Positions 27,692 through 38,840 are shown, counted from the first letter of the stretch. The stretch is 64,000 bases of DNA from Methanothermobacter sp. (GCF_030055425.1 NZ_JASFYE010000003.1:185307-249306), one strand, 5' to 3'. Notes: a model not told the origin generated them from the letters alone. Translations and numbers: made by a program.

Positions 27692-29023
27692 ATGCCAATG
27701 TATGAAGACAGAATAGATCTCTATGGGGCAGATGGTAAGCTCCTTGAGGAGGATGTTCCTCTTGAAGCCATAAGCCCCCTTAAAAACCCGACAATAGCAA
27801 ACCTGGTAAGCGACGTGAAGAGGTCAGTTGCAGTGAACCTGGCCGGAATCGAGGGAAGCCTCAAGAAGGCAGCCCTTGGAGGAAAGTCCAACTTCATCCC
27901 GGGAAGGGAAGTTGAACTGCCAATCGTTGAAAACGCAGAGGCAATCGCTGAGAAGGTCAAAAAACTCGTCCAGACCTCAGAGGACGACGACACAAACATA
28001 CGCCTCATAAACAACGGCCAGCAGATCCTGGTGCAGGTCCCAACAACAAGGATGGGTGTGGCAGCAGACTACACTGTCTCAGCACTTGTCACAGGGGCAG
28101 CCGTTGTACAGGCAATCATCGACGAATTCGATGTGGACATGTTCGATGCAAATGCAGTTAAAACAGCTGTCATGGGAAGATACCCACAGACAGTGGACTT
28201 CACAGGAGCCAACCTCTCAACACTGCTCGGACCACCTGTGCTCCTCGAGGGACTTGGATACGGCCTCAGGAACATAATGGCAAACCACGTCGTCGCCATC
28301 ACAAGAAAGAACACACTCAACGCATCAGCACTATCATCCATACTCGAACAGACAGCAATGTTCGAAACAGGTGACGCTGTCGGGGCATTCGAAAGGATGC
28401 ACCTCCTTGGACTTGCATACCAGGGACTCAACGCCAACAACCTTCTCTTTGACCTGGTTAAGGAGAACGGTAAGGGCACAGTCGGTACAGTGATAGCATC
28501 ACTGGTGGAAAGGGCAGTTGAGGACGGAGTCGTTAAAGTGGCCAGGGAGATGAACTCAGGCTACAAGGTCTACGAACCAGCCGACTGGGCACTCTGGAAT
28601 GCATACGCAGCAACAGGACTCCTTGCAGCAACAATAGTCAACGTGGGAGCAGCAAGGGCAGCCCAGGGCGTTGCATCAACAGTGCTCTACTACAACGACA
28701 TACTTGAATACGAGACAGGACTCCCAGGCGTGGACTTCGGAAGGGCCATGGGTACAGCAGTAGGATTCTCATTCTTCAGCCACTCCATCTACGGCGGTGG
28801 AGGTCCAGGTATATTCCACGGAAACCACGTCGTAACAAGGCACAGTAAGGGATTCGCCCTGCCATGCGTGGCTGCAGCCATGTGTCTTGACGCAGGAACA
28901 CAGATGTTCTCAGTTGAAAAGACATCAGGACTCATAGGATCCGTTTACAGCGAAATAGACTACTTCAGAGAACCAATAGTCAACGTCGCAAAAGGCGCCG
29001 CAGAGATAAAGGACCAGTTATAG
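27692..29023 (+). CDS. mrtB: Methyl-coenzyme M reductase II, beta subunit
   Basis: The 443-residue beta subunit of the isoenzyme used when H2 is plentiful. The ATG at 27692 ([15 protein letters not shown]) follows GAGGTG by 7 bp and gives the normal family length. An in-frame GTG at 27683 would add three residues. The motif region [24 protein letters not shown] near the C-terminus contributes to the coenzyme B/F430 channel. It is the first gene of mrtBDGA. Confidence 0.97.
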   Translation: MPMYEDRIDLYGADGKLLEEDVPLEAISPLKNPTIANLVSDVKRSVAVNLAGIEGSLKKAALGGKSNFIPGREVELPIVENAEAIAEKVKKLVQTSEDDDTNIRLINNGQQILVQVPTTRMGVAADYTVSALVTGAAVVQAIIDEFDVDMFDANAVKTAVMGRYPQTVDFTGANLSTLLGPPVLLEGLGYGLRNIMANHVVAITRKNTLNASALSSILEQTAMFETGDAVGAFERMHLLGLAYQGLNANNLLFDLVKENGKGTVGTVIASLVERAVEDGVVKVAREMNSGYKVYEPADWALWNAYAATGLLAATIVNVGAARAAQGVASTVLYYNDILEYETGLPGVDFGRAMGTAVGFSFFSHSIYGGGGPGIFHGNHVVTRHSKGFALPCVAAAMCLDAGTQMFSVEKTSGLIGSVYSEIDYFREPIVNVAKGAAEIKDQL

Positions 29024-29043
29024 GCTGAAACGGGGAGTTTGAA

Positions 29044-29529
29044 ATGCCAGAAACAGGATTCGTCGATCTTAAGATATTCCCCCAGAGGCTTCTGAAACCC
29101 GAAACCGTTGAGAAACTGCTGAACAGCATCTACGGACTTGAAGGTATAGTCAGGGTACTGGTTCATGGACCATCCATACCCGACAGGGTGTACTATGGAC
29201 CCGCCAGGGGCACGGAGGTTAAACACAGCGACCGGAGAATGATAAAGGTACGTGGAGAGGAGGTTGAACTCCGCGTTAAGGTCGGAGAGGTCATAGTGGG
29301 GATACTCCCGGAGGCCCTGGAGGAGAACATGGACAAAATCGATGAAATCCTGAAGGAAGCGCTCCCCTGCCCCTATAAGGTATTCATAGGTGCCTTCACG
29401 AAGAAGGACATCACCATATCCGATTACCTCAAATACGGTCTCAACTTTGAGGACAAAATCGATCCCAGGATAATAGGTATGGCTGATCCAAGTTCAAGGG
29501 TGAAGGACACCGTTGTTAACATAAAATGA
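29044..29529 (+). CDS. mrtD: Methyl-coenzyme M reductase operon protein D
   Basis: The 161-residue McrD homologue. McrD proteins are accessory factors that bind MCR and are thought to help in assembly or activation. They are not part of the purified (alpha-beta-gamma)2 enzyme. A Cys at the centre (ALPCPYKVFIGAFTKKD) is conserved in the family. There is no mrtC in this operon, as usual for isoenzyme II. Confidence 0.93.
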   Translation: MPETGFVDLKIFPQRLLKPETVEKLLNSIYGLEGIVRVLVHGPSIPDRVYYGPARGTEVKHSDRRMIKVRGEEVELRVKVGEVIVGILPEALEENMDKIDEILKEALPCPYKVFIGAFTKKDITISDYLKYGLNFEDKIDPRIIGMADPSSRVKDTVVNIK

Positions 29530-29544
29530 TTGTGAGGTTATGAT

Positions 29545-30342
29545 ATGTCTTACAAAGCCCAGTACACTCCTGGAGAAACCCAGATAGCTGAAAACAGAAG
29601 AAAACACATGGACCCTGATTACGAATTCCGTAAATTAAGGGAAGTATCAGACGAGGACCTGGTCAAGGTCCTGGGACACAGAAACCCTGGTGAAAGTTAC
29701 AAATCAGTGCACCCCCCACTGGATGAGATGGACTTCGAGGAGGACATCGTCAGGGACATGGTTGAACCCATACAGGGTGCAAAGGAAGGTGTGAGGGTCA
29801 GGTACATCCAGTTCGCAGACTCCATGTACAATGCACCTGCCCAGCCCTACGACAGGGCAAGGACCTACATGTGGAGGTACCGTGGTGTTGACACAGGTAC
29901 ACTCTCAGGAAGGCAGGTCATTGAAATGAGGGAACTGGACCTTGAGGGAGTCTCAAAGGAACTTGTTGAAACAGAACTCTTCGACCCTGCAACAACAGGT
30001 ATAAGGGGTGCAACAGTTCACGGACACTCCCTCAGGCTAGATGAAAACGGCCTCATGTTCGACGCCCTCCAGAGGTACGTCTTTGATGAGGAGAAGGGCC
30101 ACGTGGTCTACGTCAAGGACCAGGTTGGAAGGCCCCTTGACGAGCCAGTGGACATGGGCCAGCCCCTCGGTGAGGATGAACTCAAGAAGATCACCACAAT
30201 CTACAGGAAGGACAACATCGCTATGAGGGATGATAAAGAGGCAATTGAAGTTGTTGAAAACATACACACCGGCCGTACCCTGGGCGGATTCGGTATGGAC
30301 GTATTCAAGGATGACCTAAGAAAAAGGCTAGGTGATGATTAA
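29545..30342 (+). CDS. mrtG: Methyl-coenzyme M reductase II, gamma subunit
   Basis: The 265-residue gamma subunit of MCR II. Family landmarks are the N-terminal [18 protein letters not shown], then [21 protein letters not shown], and [19 protein letters not shown] near the middle. The stop TAA overlaps the mrtA ATG (TAATG), so alpha and gamma synthesis is coupled. Confidence 0.97.
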   Translation: MSYKAQYTPGETQIAENRRKHMDPDYEFRKLREVSDEDLVKVLGHRNPGESYKSVHPPLDEMDFEEDIVRDMVEPIQGAKEGVRVRYIQFADSMYNAPAQPYDRARTYMWRYRGVDTGTLSGRQVIEMRELDLEGVSKELVETELFDPATTGIRGATVHGHSLRLDENGLMFDALQRYVFDEEKGHVVYVKDQVGRPLDEPVDMGQPLGEDELKKITTIYRKDNIAMRDDKEAIEVVENIHTGRTLGGFGMDVFKDDLRKRLGDD

Positions 30343-32003
30343 TGGATGAAAAGAAACTATTCCTTAAGGCTTTAAAGAAGAAGTTTGAGGGGGAGGACCC
30401 TGACGAAAAATACACAAACTTCTACTGCTTTGGCGGATGGGAACAGTCCGCACGTAAAAAAGAGTTCACAGAGTACGCCAAGAAGGCTGCTGAAAAGAGG
30501 GGCGGAATACCATTCTACAACCCTGACATAGGTGTGCCACTGGGCCAGAGGAAACTCATGGCATACAGGGTCTCAGGAACAGACGCCTACGTTGAAGGTG
30601 ACGACCTCCACTTCGTGAACAACGCGGCCATCCAGCAGATGGTGGACGACATAAAGAGGACAGTCATAGTGGGTATGGACACAGCACACGCAGTCCTTGA
30701 GAAGAGGCTGGGTGTGGAGGTAACCCCTGAGACAATCAACGAGTACATGGAGGCAATCAACCACGCCCTCCCAGGTGGTGCTGTGGTCCAGGAGCACATG
30801 GTGGAGGTCCACCCGGGACTCGTGGAGGACTGTTACGCCAAGATCTTCACAGGAGACGACAACCTGGCAGATGAACTGGACAAGAGGATACTCATAGACA
30901 TAAACAAGGAGTTCCCTGAAGAACAGGCCGAGCAGATCAAAAGCTACATTGGAAACAGGACCTACCAGGTTAACAGGGTCCCAACAATAGTTGTGAGGAC
31001 CTGTGACGGAGGTACAGTTTCAAGATGGTCTGCAATGCAGATCGGTATGAGCTTCATATCCGCCTACAAACTCTGTGCAGGTGAAGCAGCAATCGCTGAC
31101 TTCTCATACGCTGCAAAACACGCAGACGTTATAGAGATGGGTACAATAATGCCTGCAAGGAGGGCAAGGGGACCAAACGAGCCAGGTGGAGTGGCATTCG
31201 GTACCTTTGCAGATATAGTTCAGGCTTCAAGGGTTTCAGATGACCCTGCAAACGTTTCACTTGAGGTCATAGCCGGTGCAGCCGCACTCTACGACCAGGT
31301 ATGGCTCGGATCATACATGTCAGGTGGTGTAGGATTCACACAGTACGCCACAGCAGCCTACACCGACGACATCCTGGACGACTTCGTCTACTATGGTATG
31401 GAGTACGTGGATGACAAGTACGGAATCTGCGGAACAAAACCAACAATGGACGTAGTCAGGGACATCTCAACAGAGGTCACACTCTACAGCCTCGAACAGT
31501 ACGAGGAATACCCAACACTCCTCGAGGACCACTTTGGAGGATCACAGAGGGCAGCTGTTGCAGCCGCAGCAGCAGGATGTTCCACAGCCTTCGCAACCGG
31601 AAACTCAAACGCAGGTATCAATGGATGGTACCTCAGCCAGATACTCCACAAGGAGGCCCACAGCAGGCTCGGATTCTACGGTTACGACCTGCAGGACCAG
31701 TGCGGTGCATCCAATTCACTCTCAATCAGGAGCGACGAGGGACTCATACACGAACTCCGTGGACCTAACTATCCAAACTACGCAATGAACGTGGGTCACC
31801 AGCCAGAGTACGCTGGTATCGCCCAGGCACCACACGCTGCACGCGGAGACGCCTTCTGTACAAACCCACTCATAAAGGTTGCATTTGCAGATAAGGACCT
31901 CGCCTTTGACTTCACATCACCAAGGAAGTCAATCGCAGCAGGTGCCCTCAGGGAGTTCATGCCAGAGGGTGAAAGGGACCTCATCATACCAGCTGGAAAA
32001 TAA
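30342..32003 (+). CDS. mrtA: Methyl-coenzyme M reductase II, alpha subunit
   Basis: The complete 553-residue alpha subunit of isoenzyme II, which reduces methyl-CoM with coenzyme B to methane and heterodisulfide. The sites of post-translational modification seen in McrA are conserved: [11 protein letters not shown] (methyl-His), [13 protein letters not shown] (methyl-Arg) and [13 protein letters not shown] (thioglycine and methyl-Cys). It is the paralogue of mcrA at base 1, 30 kb away and in the same direction. A short C/T-rich run (32012-32028) ends the operon. Confidence 0.98.
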   Translation: MDEKKLFLKALKKKFEGEDPDEKYTNFYCFGGWEQSARKKEFTEYAKKAAEKRGGIPFYNPDIGVPLGQRKLMAYRVSGTDAYVEGDDLHFVNNAAIQQMVDDIKRTVIVGMDTAHAVLEKRLGVEVTPETINEYMEAINHALPGGAVVQEHMVEVHPGLVEDCYAKIFTGDDNLADELDKRILIDINKEFPEEQAEQIKSYIGNRTYQVNRVPTIVVRTCDGGTVSRWSAMQIGMSFISAYKLCAGEAAIADFSYAAKHADVIEMGTIMPARRARGPNEPGGVAFGTFADIVQASRVSDDPANVSLEVIAGAAALYDQVWLGSYMSGGVGFTQYATAAYTDDILDDFVYYGMEYVDDKYGICGTKPTMDVVRDISTEVTLYSLEQYEEYPTLLEDHFGGSQRAAVAAAAAGCSTAFATGNSNAGINGWYLSQILHKEAHSRLGFYGYDLQDQCGASNSLSIRSDEGLIHELRGPNYPNYAMNVGHQPEYAGIAQAPHAARGDAFCTNPLIKVAFADKDLAFDFTSPRKSIAAGALREFMPEGERDLIIPAGK

Positions 32004-32011
32004 TTCCAGCA

Positions 32012-32028
32012 CAAACCCCTTTTATTTT
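32012..32028 (+). terminator. U-rich terminator after mrtA
   Basis: CCCCTTTTATTTTTT starts 10 bp after the mrtA stop. No strong hairpin is seen. The rest of the spacer to 32136 is AT-rich and shows no gene. Confidence 0.5.
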
Positions 32029-32136
32029 TTAAAATAAGTTTCAGAAATTACTGATAGACTTCTGTATTAGAGTTTAAAAATTAACTGGTTCTGATCGTTT
32101 GTGGTTAATGGACCTAGGAATAAATAAGAAAAACGG

Positions 32137-32316
32137 TTATTTCTGTTTTATGTAAATTCTGTGCTTATCCAGGTCCAGCCTTGTGAGTTTTCCTTCAAAC
32201 TCCTTTGTTGAGTTGAGGACATCCGTTGCTTTGATTCCATCTTCAAGGACCTCAATTAATATAACGTCCTCCATGAGGAGTTCTCCATCCTCTGAGTACA
32301 GGTTTGATTCACACAT
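32137..32316 (-). CDS. CooT-like small nickel-binding protein
   Basis: A short frame of 59 codons on the minus strand begins MCESNLYSEDGE and ends RLDLDKHRIYIKQK. The start Met-Cys-Glu-Ser-Asn, the acidic middle (LLMEDVILIEV) and the final L-D-x3-H-R-I-x-I match the CooT family, in which Cys2 binds Ni(II). GGTGA lies 4 bp before the ATG and a TATA box (AATTTATATC) at 32364-32373 is well placed. No other canonical start exists in the frame. Known CooT helps supply nickel to CO dehydrogenase. Here the client is unknown; hydrogenase or F430 synthesis is possible. Confidence 0.8.
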   Translation of the reverse strand: MCESNLYSEDGELLMEDVILIEVLEDGIKATDVLNSTKEFEGKLTRLDLDKHRIYIKQK

Positions 32317-32382
32317 TCTTTCACCATCCAGATGTATTGAGGTTTGGGGTATCTTTATTATCAGATATAAATTTTTTCATTA

Positions 32383-33672
32383 TTAATCATGTTCTTTCTG
32401 GTTGTTGCATGGCATATACCTTCCCCTTCCCCCAAGGACCTCACCATCATCCATGACAACCTCCCCACGGACAATGGTCATCACGGCATCCCCCCAGTAC
32501 CTGAAACCCTCAAATGGCGTGTAATGGGCCCTGCTGTAGAATTCATCGGCACGTATCTTCCCCTCCCTTCTCAGATCGACAACGGTGAAATCAGCGTCCA
32601 TCCCCTCCCTTATGAATCCCTTGGAACCCAGTCCAAAGATCCTGGCTGGCCCCTCAGCAAGCATTCTCCTTATGGTTGAAATGTTCATCCGGCCATCTGA
32701 AACAAGTGTAAGGAGCACTCTTAGCACAACCTCAAGGTTGGGTATACCGGGTGGCGCCTCCCAGACACCCATCTCCTTTTCAGGGAGTGTATGGGGGGCA
32801 TGATCTGTTCCAATTATATCTATACCAGGAATATCCCCGGGGGATAATCCGCTTTCAGCTGACCGCAGAGGGGGATTGGTCTTTGCAAGATTACCGAACC
32901 TCCTCAGATACCCTGAGTCCAGGAGGAGGTGGTGTGGTGTAACCTCACAGGTCACATACTCCCTGAAGGGTTCAATGAACCGGAGGGACCTCCTGGTGCT
33001 GAGGTGACATATGTGGACCGGGTGCCGGTAATGGTATGCGAGTGCAGCGGCCTCTGCAACCGAAACCTCCTCTGCAAGGGGTGGCCTTGCCAGGGAGTAG
33101 GCGTAGGGGTCCTCCACTCCCCCAAGATTTTCACACTGATGCCTTATTATCTCACGGTTTTCACAGTGCAGGGTGATGGGCACCATTGACCCGAGCTCCC
33201 TGAGTCTTCTGAAGAGGACATCAACCTTACCCATTGTAATGGAGTCCATGAAGACCTTGAATGAGGCCGGACCCAACCTGAGTATCTTCTCAACCTCTGA
33301 GGGGTCAGAGTAGCCGGCGTGGAGGCCAAAATCAACCATACTCTTACGTTCACCAATCTTTATCTTCCTTTCAAACTCAGATGCGGTATCCGCTGGTGGC
33401 ACGGTGTTTGGCATGTCAATGACGGTGCTGAAGCCTCCACGGGCAGCGGCCATTGAACCGGACCTGAAGTCCTCCTTGTACTCCAGTCCAGGATCCCTGA
33501 AGTGCACGTGGGCATCTATGAGTCCCGGGAGTACATGATAACCCTTAAGGTCAATCCTCTCAGAGGTATCCATCCTCCCACGGGTTATCTTCACTATCCG
33601 TCCATCATCAACACCTATATTGAAGGTTCCCCTCTCGGTTCTGCAGTTCTCAAGGAAGAGGTCAACTGGCAT
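32383..33672 (-). CDS. pyrC: Dihydroorotase
   Basis: Amidohydrolase of pyrimidine synthesis that cyclises carbamoyl-aspartate. Motifs in order: [10 protein letters not shown] (metal ligands), FKVFM with the Lys that may be carboxylated, LHCEN, VHICHLS and GTDHAPH. From the ATG at 33672 it has 429 residues; a GTG four codons earlier (33684) is an alternative. GGATGAT lies just before the ATG, and a TATA box near 33707-33715 (minus strand) predicts a very short leader. It is divergent from the gene at 33720 with only about 47 bp between start codons, so the promoters overlap. Confidence 0.93.
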   Translation of the reverse strand: MPVDLFLENCRTERGTFNIGVDDGRIVKITRGRMDTSERIDLKGYHVLPGLIDAHVHFRDPGLEYKEDFRSGSMAAARGGFSTVIDMPNTVPPADTASEFERKIKIGERKSMVDFGLHAGYSDPSEVEKILRLGPASFKVFMDSITMGKVDVLFRRLRELGSMVPITLHCENREIIRHQCENLGGVEDPYAYSLARPPLAEEVSVAEAAALAYHYRHPVHICHLSTRRSLRFIEPFREYVTCEVTPHHLLLDSGYLRRFGNLAKTNPPLRSAESGLSPGDIPGIDIIGTDHAPHTLPEKEMGVWEAPPGIPNLEVVLRVLLTLVSDGRMNISTIRRMLAEGPARIFGLGSKGFIREGMDADFTVVDLRREGKIRADEFYSRAHYTPFEGFRYWGDAVMTIVRGEVVMDDGEVLGGRGRYMPCNNQKEHD

Positions 33673-33719
33673 GGTATCATCCACTCAAATTATTTATCCA
33701 TGGATTTATATTAATTAAC

Positions 33720-34817
33720 ATGCCTTCAGAGGAATTTCTAGGGAGTATAATTGAAAGGGACCTTGAACTCATCACGGCGGACGCCATCAATAAACCGGAA
33801 TACGGTGACCATGCATCTGAACCCGGGATCATGGCGGACTTCACAGAGTACTCCCCCTTTCACAGGGGCCACAGGCACTGCATGCTGGAGGCCAGAGGAC
33901 TCAGACCCGGCGCCCTCTTCGTGGCTGTAATACCAGGACCCCTTGAGAGAAGCGGGAGGGGCGTACCATACATAATGACCCGCCAGGCCAGGGCGGAGAT
34001 AGCCATCAGGGCAGGGGCTGATATAGTGGTTGAGGGCCCCCCTATGGGTGTTATGGGCTCGGGCCAGTACTCCCTCTGCCTTGCAAGGATGTTCAGGGCC
34101 CTCGATGCTGACTGGATACCCCGCGGCTACAGGCCGTTTGATGGGTTTGATGAGGTCCTTGAAAGGATCAGGAGGGGCCACAGGGTTGTGCCAAGGCCCT
34201 ACAGGATAGTGGACCTTGACACCTCTGAAACAGTACTTGAGGGTAAACTTGAGGAGGACAACTATGTCATAGCGTCCCTTGCAGGGGCCCTCGGCAAGAT
34301 CGGATTCAACTTCAGAGATAAGTTCATATTCATAAAAAGACTTGAGGGTGTGAGCGGAACCAGAATACGGGATGCGGTATCCCGGGGTGAAATTGGGGAA
34401 GTCGCGCACATGCTTCCCGCCGAGACGGTTGAGGTCCTTGAAAGGGAAATCACAGAGGGCAGGGCACCCCTGCATGATCTGAGGCTCTCAACCGAGATAC
34501 TCATAAACGCAAACAGCCTTGAAATTGATGAACTCAAGGGCCTCAACCTCTTCGATGATCTAACAGCATCTGCAATCGTAAGGAAAAGGCCGTACCGTTC
34601 ACTTACTGAGGTTGAGGCAGCCATACCCCCATCATTCAGCAGGCACCACAAACAGCGCATAATTTCGGTCCTCGAGGCAAAGGTTCATAAGGGACTGGTC
34701 CATAAATATATAGAAAATTATCCATCTGTAATTCGAATTCTTGCATTTAAGGATAAAGAAATCCTTAGAGAATTTAAGGATAGAATACCACACAGGAGGC
34801 TAGAGATATGGCAGTGA
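33720..34817 (+). CDS. HIGH-type nucleotidyltransferase, TmcAL-like
   Basis: A 365-residue protein with [15 protein letters not shown] near residue 41, which is the HxGH nucleotidyltransferase motif in the context seen in tRNA(Met) cytidine acetate ligase (EYNPFHNGH). [16 protein letters not shown] near residue 209 is the ISGTxIR phosphate-binding motif. A helical C-terminal part (about 270-340, with [21 protein letters not shown]) may bind RNA. There is no ribosome site, but a TATA-like TTATTTATC ends about 23 bp before the ATG, so the mRNA may be leaderless. The substrate is not determined. It overlaps the FKBP gene by 10 bp. Confidence 0.7.
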   Translation: MPSEEFLGSIIERDLELITADAINKPEYGDHASEPGIMADFTEYSPFHRGHRHCMLEARGLRPGALFVAVIPGPLERSGRGVPYIMTRQARAEIAIRAGADIVVEGPPMGVMGSGQYSLCLARMFRALDADWIPRGYRPFDGFDEVLERIRRGHRVVPRPYRIVDLDTSETVLEGKLEEDNYVIASLAGALGKIGFNFRDKFIFIKRLEGVSGTRIRDAVSRGEIGEVAHMLPAETVEVLEREITEGRAPLHDLRLSTEILINANSLEIDELKGLNLFDDLTASAIVRKRPYRSLTEVEAAIPPSFSRHHKQRIISVLEAKVHKGLVHKYIENYPSVIRILAFKDKEILREFKDRIPHRRLEIWQ

Positions 34818-35539
34818 ATAAAGGAGACTTTATAAAAATCGAATTCACAGGTAAGGTCAAGGAGACCGGCGAGGTCTTTGACACAACAGACGAGGAAGTG
34901 GCTAAGGAGGCAGGACTTCAGATAAAGAAGACCTTCGGCCCCATACCGGTCGTTGTTGGAGGCGGACACCTCATAAAGGGCCTTGACGAGGCTGTTATCG
35001 GAATGGAGGAAGGCGAGGAAAAACACGTTGAAATTGAACCAGAGGACGCCTTCGGTAACAGGGACCCAAAGCTTGTCCAGCTCATACCCATGGGCGAATT
35101 CAAGAGGCAGGGAATAAAGCCCTACCCTGGAATGCCCCTCACTGTTGAGGGACATGAGGGCAGGGTCCTCAACGTCTCAGGTGGACGTGTCAGGGTGGAC
35201 TTCAACCATGAACTTGCAGGTAAAACCCTCGAATACGACCTGAAGGTCACTGAGATAATCACAGATGATGTTGAAAAGGTAAAGAGCATGATACAGCTCC
35301 ACTACCCATCCCAGAACATGGACATCGACAAGACAGAGGTTGAAATAGATGATGGGCGTGTGAGGATCTGCATGGATGAGATGACCCGCTTCGATAACAG
35401 GTCCTACATGGATGTTACCCTCACAAGGTTCAGAATAGCAAAGGACGTCTGGGAGAACATTGAGGGCGTCACCAAGGTTGAATTTGCCGATGTATTTGAG
35501 AAGAGGGAAGAGGAGACAGATGAGGATTCAGAGGAATAA
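34808..35539 (+). CDS. FKBP-type peptidyl-prolyl isomerase (long archaeal type)
   Basis: A 243-residue SlyD-like FKBP. The N-terminal FKBP fold (residues 1-140) is split by an insert-in-flap domain (about 88-135): [41 protein letters not shown] and [12 protein letters not shown] are family motifs. A C-terminal extension (about 160-243) is acidic and typical of the long archaeal form. Chaperone and prolyl isomerase activity in the cytoplasm is expected. AGGAGG at 34795-34800 sets the ATG inside the previous gene. Confidence 0.9.
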   Translation: MAVNKGDFIKIEFTGKVKETGEVFDTTDEEVAKEAGLQIKKTFGPIPVVVGGGHLIKGLDEAVIGMEEGEEKHVEIEPEDAFGNRDPKLVQLIPMGEFKRQGIKPYPGMPLTVEGHEGRVLNVSGGRVRVDFNHELAGKTLEYDLKVTEIITDDVEKVKSMIQLHYPSQNMDIDKTEVEIDDGRVRICMDEMTRFDNRSYMDVTLTRFRIAKDVWENIEGVTKVEFADVFEKREEETDEDSEE

Positions 35540-35683
35540 CTTCCTCAGAATCCACAAATACTTGATTGATTCTTGTAGAGAACTTAACTTCATATTGCTG
35601 ATTCTATTTTTATTTCACTGATGAGTTCACGATAACTCACTTTTTCCAAAAATTATTAGGACCCCCGAATAGAACAATATAAT

Positions 35684-36829
35684 ATGGATCCCCAGAGAGA
35701 CGCACTCAGGATAGCAATCTCTTATGCAATCTTCAGCCTTCTCTGGATATTCTCATCAGACTACATCCTCTATCTCATAGCACAGCCCCACGCTGTCATC
35801 CAGCTTTCAATCATCAAGGGGTCCCTCTTCATAATCCTGACCTCACTTTTTCTTTTCGCGGTTCTGCGCCTCTACCTGCGGTCACTGAGCGATAAGGAGG
35901 AGTCCCTGAGGATCAGTGAAAAGAAGTTCAGGTCCCTCTTCATGGAACTCCCTGTGGGGGTGGTTCTCATGGATGCCAATGGAAGGATACTGGAGTCTAA
36001 CCCCACCATCCGGGAGATCTTCAGGCAACCGGCAGACAACAGATTTATAGGTGAACTCCACGGGGACCTTGCAGACGTCAGAAAAACTCAGGGGGAGTTC
36101 ATGATAAGGCAGGGGGATAGATGGATACGGGTTCTAATAAGGAGGATTGACGGGGGATTCCTGGGAATATTTGAGGATCTAACAGATATAAAGAGGTCCG
36201 AGGAGACAGCAAGAAGGTCCCTTGAGACCAACAGAACACTCCTATCAGAACTCCACCACCGTGTCAAGAATAACCTTCAGATCATCTCAAGCCTCATAAA
36301 CCTCCAGGCACGGGGAATGGAGCATGATTCCTGTGAACTCATGAGGGCTCTGCAGCTTAGGATAAGGGCCATGGCACTGGTCCATGAGCTGCTCCTCTCC
36401 AATCCAGAGTCAAGTACAGTGAACTTTGCATCGTACACAGAGAGGCTCATATCCTACCTGCGTGACATGTACAGGTCCAGTGTTCACATTGAGGTGGACA
36501 TTGGTGAGGAGGAATTCGACATTGAGACGGCAGTTCCACTGGGACTCATTTTAAATGAACTTATATCAAACAGTCTGAGACACGCATTCGATGATGTAGG
36601 AACTGTCAGGGTATCCCTTGAGGATACCTCTGATGGTTTCCTTCTCAGGGTCAGTGATAATGGGAGGGGTCTTCCAGAGGGATTCAGCCTTGAGGAAGAC
36701 GCAGGACTTGGGCTGGATATTGTTCTGGGCCTTGTGAGGCAGCTTGACGGGACACTCACATTTGAGTCGAGGGAGGGAACATCCTTCCTGATAGAGTTCA
36801 GGGAGCCCAGCTACCCCCGGAGGGTTTAG
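35684..36829 (+). CDS. Membrane sensor histidine kinase with PAS domain (HisKA_2 type)
   Basis: A 381-residue protein with two N-terminal membrane helices (about residues 10-30 and 38-62), a PAS domain (about 75-160), a phosphoacceptor box ELHHRVKNNLQ at about 188-198, and an ATPase domain with N box LNELISNSLRHAF, SDNGRGLPE and GLGLDIV. The signal and response regulator are unknown; no regulator gene is adjacent. A tail of another kinase of this kind is found at 61059. It is a single-gene unit with a TATA-like TATAATATGG directly at the start. Confidence 0.9.
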   Translation: MDPQRDALRIAISYAIFSLLWIFSSDYILYLIAQPHAVIQLSIIKGSLFIILTSLFLFAVLRLYLRSLSDKEESLRISEKKFRSLFMELPVGVVLMDANGRILESNPTIREIFRQPADNRFIGELHGDLADVRKTQGEFMIRQGDRWIRVLIRRIDGGFLGIFEDLTDIKRSEETARRSLETNRTLLSELHHRVKNNLQIISSLINLQARGMEHDSCELMRALQLRIRAMALVHELLLSNPESSTVNFASYTERLISYLRDMYRSSVHIEVDIGEEEFDIETAVPLGLILNELISNSLRHAFDDVGTVRVSLEDTSDGFLLRVSDNGRGLPEGFSLEEDAGLGLDIVLGLVRQLDGTLTFESREGTSFLIEFREPSYPRRV

Positions 36830-36890
36830 GTGAAGATCCTTCCCCAGGAACTCGATCATGGCTTATTAAATATGTTTCACTTCTGATCAG

Positions 36891-37247
36891 TTAACTGGAG
36901 ATCCTTGTTCCCAGGAACCGGATTATCCTTTCAGGGTCATTCATGAGTATCCCGAGCACGTTTTCAGGGCTGCCATAGTATGGTGCAAGGTACACACTGT
37001 AGATCAGGTATGATAGAACAGCAAGGATACCCAGGATTATGAGGATGGAAATGAGTATCTTAACCCCAAGGCCCATACCCTTCCTTTTCTCTTCACCGGA
37101 CTCAACCCGCTCCCTGAAGAGCTTATCAGCACATCTCTCACAGTAATTTTTGCCTCCAAGCTTCAGACGGCACTCCTCGCAGAGTATCCTCCCGCATATT
37201 ATGCATGACGCCACACCTTCACGTTCAGGGTGCCTGTCACAGTTCAA
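36891..37247 (-). CDS. B-box-type zinc finger membrane protein
   Basis: A 118-residue protein with an N-terminal zinc-binding domain (Cys3, His6, then CIICGRILCEECRL and NYCERC), a charged linker, and one strong membrane helix at about residues 63-88. The C-terminus has about 30 polar residues. The start is TTG at 37247 after GAGGTGG. Such B-box plus membrane helix proteins are frequent in methanogens and uncharacterised. It lies 14 bp after serS and is probably co-transcribed. Confidence 0.75.
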   Translation of the reverse strand: MNCDRHPEREGVASCIICGRILCEECRLKLGGKNYCERCADKLFRERVESGEEKRKGMGLGVKILISILIILGILAVLSYLIYSVYLAPYYGSPENVLGILMNDPERIIRFLGTRISS

Positions 37248-37261
37248 ATGACCACCTCAGA

Positions 37262-38803
37262 TCAGTCCTTGCCGGGCCAGGTAACTATACGGGGGGCCTC
37301 AACACCCTCAACCCGCTTCCTTATGAATTCTGGCCATTTCTCAGTATCAAAGCCCTTCTGGGCCAGGAAGCCGTATATCCACCTTGAAAGACCTATACCT
37401 GTGCATCCGGTCCATATGTTCATGTTACGGGCCTCCCTAATTGAAAATCCTTCAATGAAGTGTGTCCCGTGTACATTGGCAGATACAACTGCCACTCCCT
37501 TCTCCTTCCCTGGCAGTGAGAGCCTCATCTCATATTTGGGGACATCAGGAAACTCTATTCCCCTCTCCTCAACCCTTCTGCCCTCAAGGTAGAATGGGTC
37601 ATCCCCCACCTCAGTGTACCATTCAAGTTCCAGTTCATCGGCGGCGTCATATGAGAGTTCAACGGTGCGGTCACGTATCTCCTCGGTGTCCCGGGGGGAT
37701 GCCAGCCACACAAGTTCTATCCTCTGGAACTCATGGACCCTGTCGAGGCCCTTGGCTCCCCCCGCCTCCCACCTGTAGGTCCAGCCGCTCCTGTCAAAGA
37801 ACTTTATGGGGAGATCATCCAGATTCACCACCTCATGTGAAAGGAACTGGTAGAATGGCTCGCACTGGGCCGGTGCAATAACATAGCCGGGATCCTTCAG
37901 ACCCCTCTTGAGGAGGTCCATTGGCACCTCCCTGTTTATGATGAGTTCATTCTTGAACTCCTCAAAGGTTTCAGGGTCCCTGCTTGGGGCGCTGCAGTAG
38001 TACATCCCCTCAGGCAGGCCCTCAAGGTACCTCATCTTATTCATAACATCGAGGGGTATGAGTTTCGGGAAGAGGCACTCAACGAATCCCAGGGGCTTCA
38101 CTATCCTTTCAATGAGAAACTCCTCCAGGGCACGGTGCAGGGCGGTTATCTGGGGCCCGTAGAACCACTGTCCACGCCCGGGAAACTTCTTAACCCACCC
38201 GAGCCTCATGGCCTCCTCCGTGGGGTCTCCATCAAAGAAGAACTCCCTTTTTTCGCTTCTTGCAACTATCTCACCGGGGGTTGCCCTTGTGACCCTGGCT
38301 GTGAGGTCCTGTGAGGATTCAACGAGGCTGAGGGCGTGCTTCACAACCCTGTCCACAACGTGTTTCCTGAGCTCTGATTCATCAAGGGGCTGGAATCTAA
38401 CCCTTATGGTGCCCTCTGAGATATCCGCGTCCTCCACAAATGGCAGCTCCCTGAGACCGGGTATTTCTGATACCCCCGGTGCGTCCATTTCAAGGGTGTA
38501 GTCCTCCACATTAACGCCCCTGACACCGACCCTGTAACGGGGTCCAAGGAGCTGTCCCAGGGGCTTTTTGAGTCTCAGAAGGCCGTCATGGGCCCTCACA
38601 CGTCTTCCTGATTCCATTTCAAGTTTCAGTGTGTCCCCCGTGAGCTCCCATGATTTTACATGTGAAGCCTCCTTCTCCTGGCCCTCAGGGACTCCCCTCC
38701 GGAGAATGTCTTTTTCAGCATCTTTCAGGAACTCTTCAATGTCCTTCTCTGCCTCTGGAACCTCTTTACTGAGTTTTATTATTCCCTTAAGTTTGAACTT
38801 CAT
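37262..38803 (-). CDS. serS: Type-2 (methanogenic-type) seryl-tRNA synthetase
   Basis: A 513-residue SerRS of the rare archaeal type 2, found only in some methanogens. It has a distinct N-terminal tRNA-binding domain (residues 1-165), then class II motif 1 (FLIERIVKPLGFVECLFPKL), motif 2 (FDRSGWTYRWEAGG ... FQRIELVW) and motif 3 (GCTGIGLSRWIYGFL). Cys and Glu residues of the zinc-dependent active site are present in QCEPF and the motif 3 area. GGTGATTGG precedes the ATG. It confirms the methanogen origin. Confidence 0.95.
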   Translation of the reverse strand: MKFKLKGIIKLSKEVPEAEKDIEEFLKDAEKDILRRGVPEGQEKEASHVKSWELTGDTLKLEMESGRRVRAHDGLLRLKKPLGQLLGPRYRVGVRGVNVEDYTLEMDAPGVSEIPGLRELPFVEDADISEGTIRVRFQPLDESELRKHVVDRVVKHALSLVESSQDLTARVTRATPGEIVARSEKREFFFDGDPTEEAMRLGWVKKFPGRGQWFYGPQITALHRALEEFLIERIVKPLGFVECLFPKLIPLDVMNKMRYLEGLPEGMYYCSAPSRDPETFEEFKNELIINREVPMDLLKRGLKDPGYVIAPAQCEPFYQFLSHEVVNLDDLPIKFFDRSGWTYRWEAGGAKGLDRVHEFQRIELVWLASPRDTEEIRDRTVELSYDAADELELEWYTEVGDDPFYLEGRRVEERGIEFPDVPKYEMRLSLPGKEKGVAVVSANVHGTHFIEGFSIREARNMNIWTGCTGIGLSRWIYGFLAQKGFDTEKWPEFIRKRVEGVEAPRIVTWPGKD

Positions 38804-38840
38804 CCAATCACCACATGCTAAGCCTGATTAAATCGGTTCT

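Noticed and set aside
33738..34475. Minus-strand frame of 245 codons
   Set aside because: It is antisense to the nucleotidyltransferase gene, which has clear HxGH and SGTRIR motifs.
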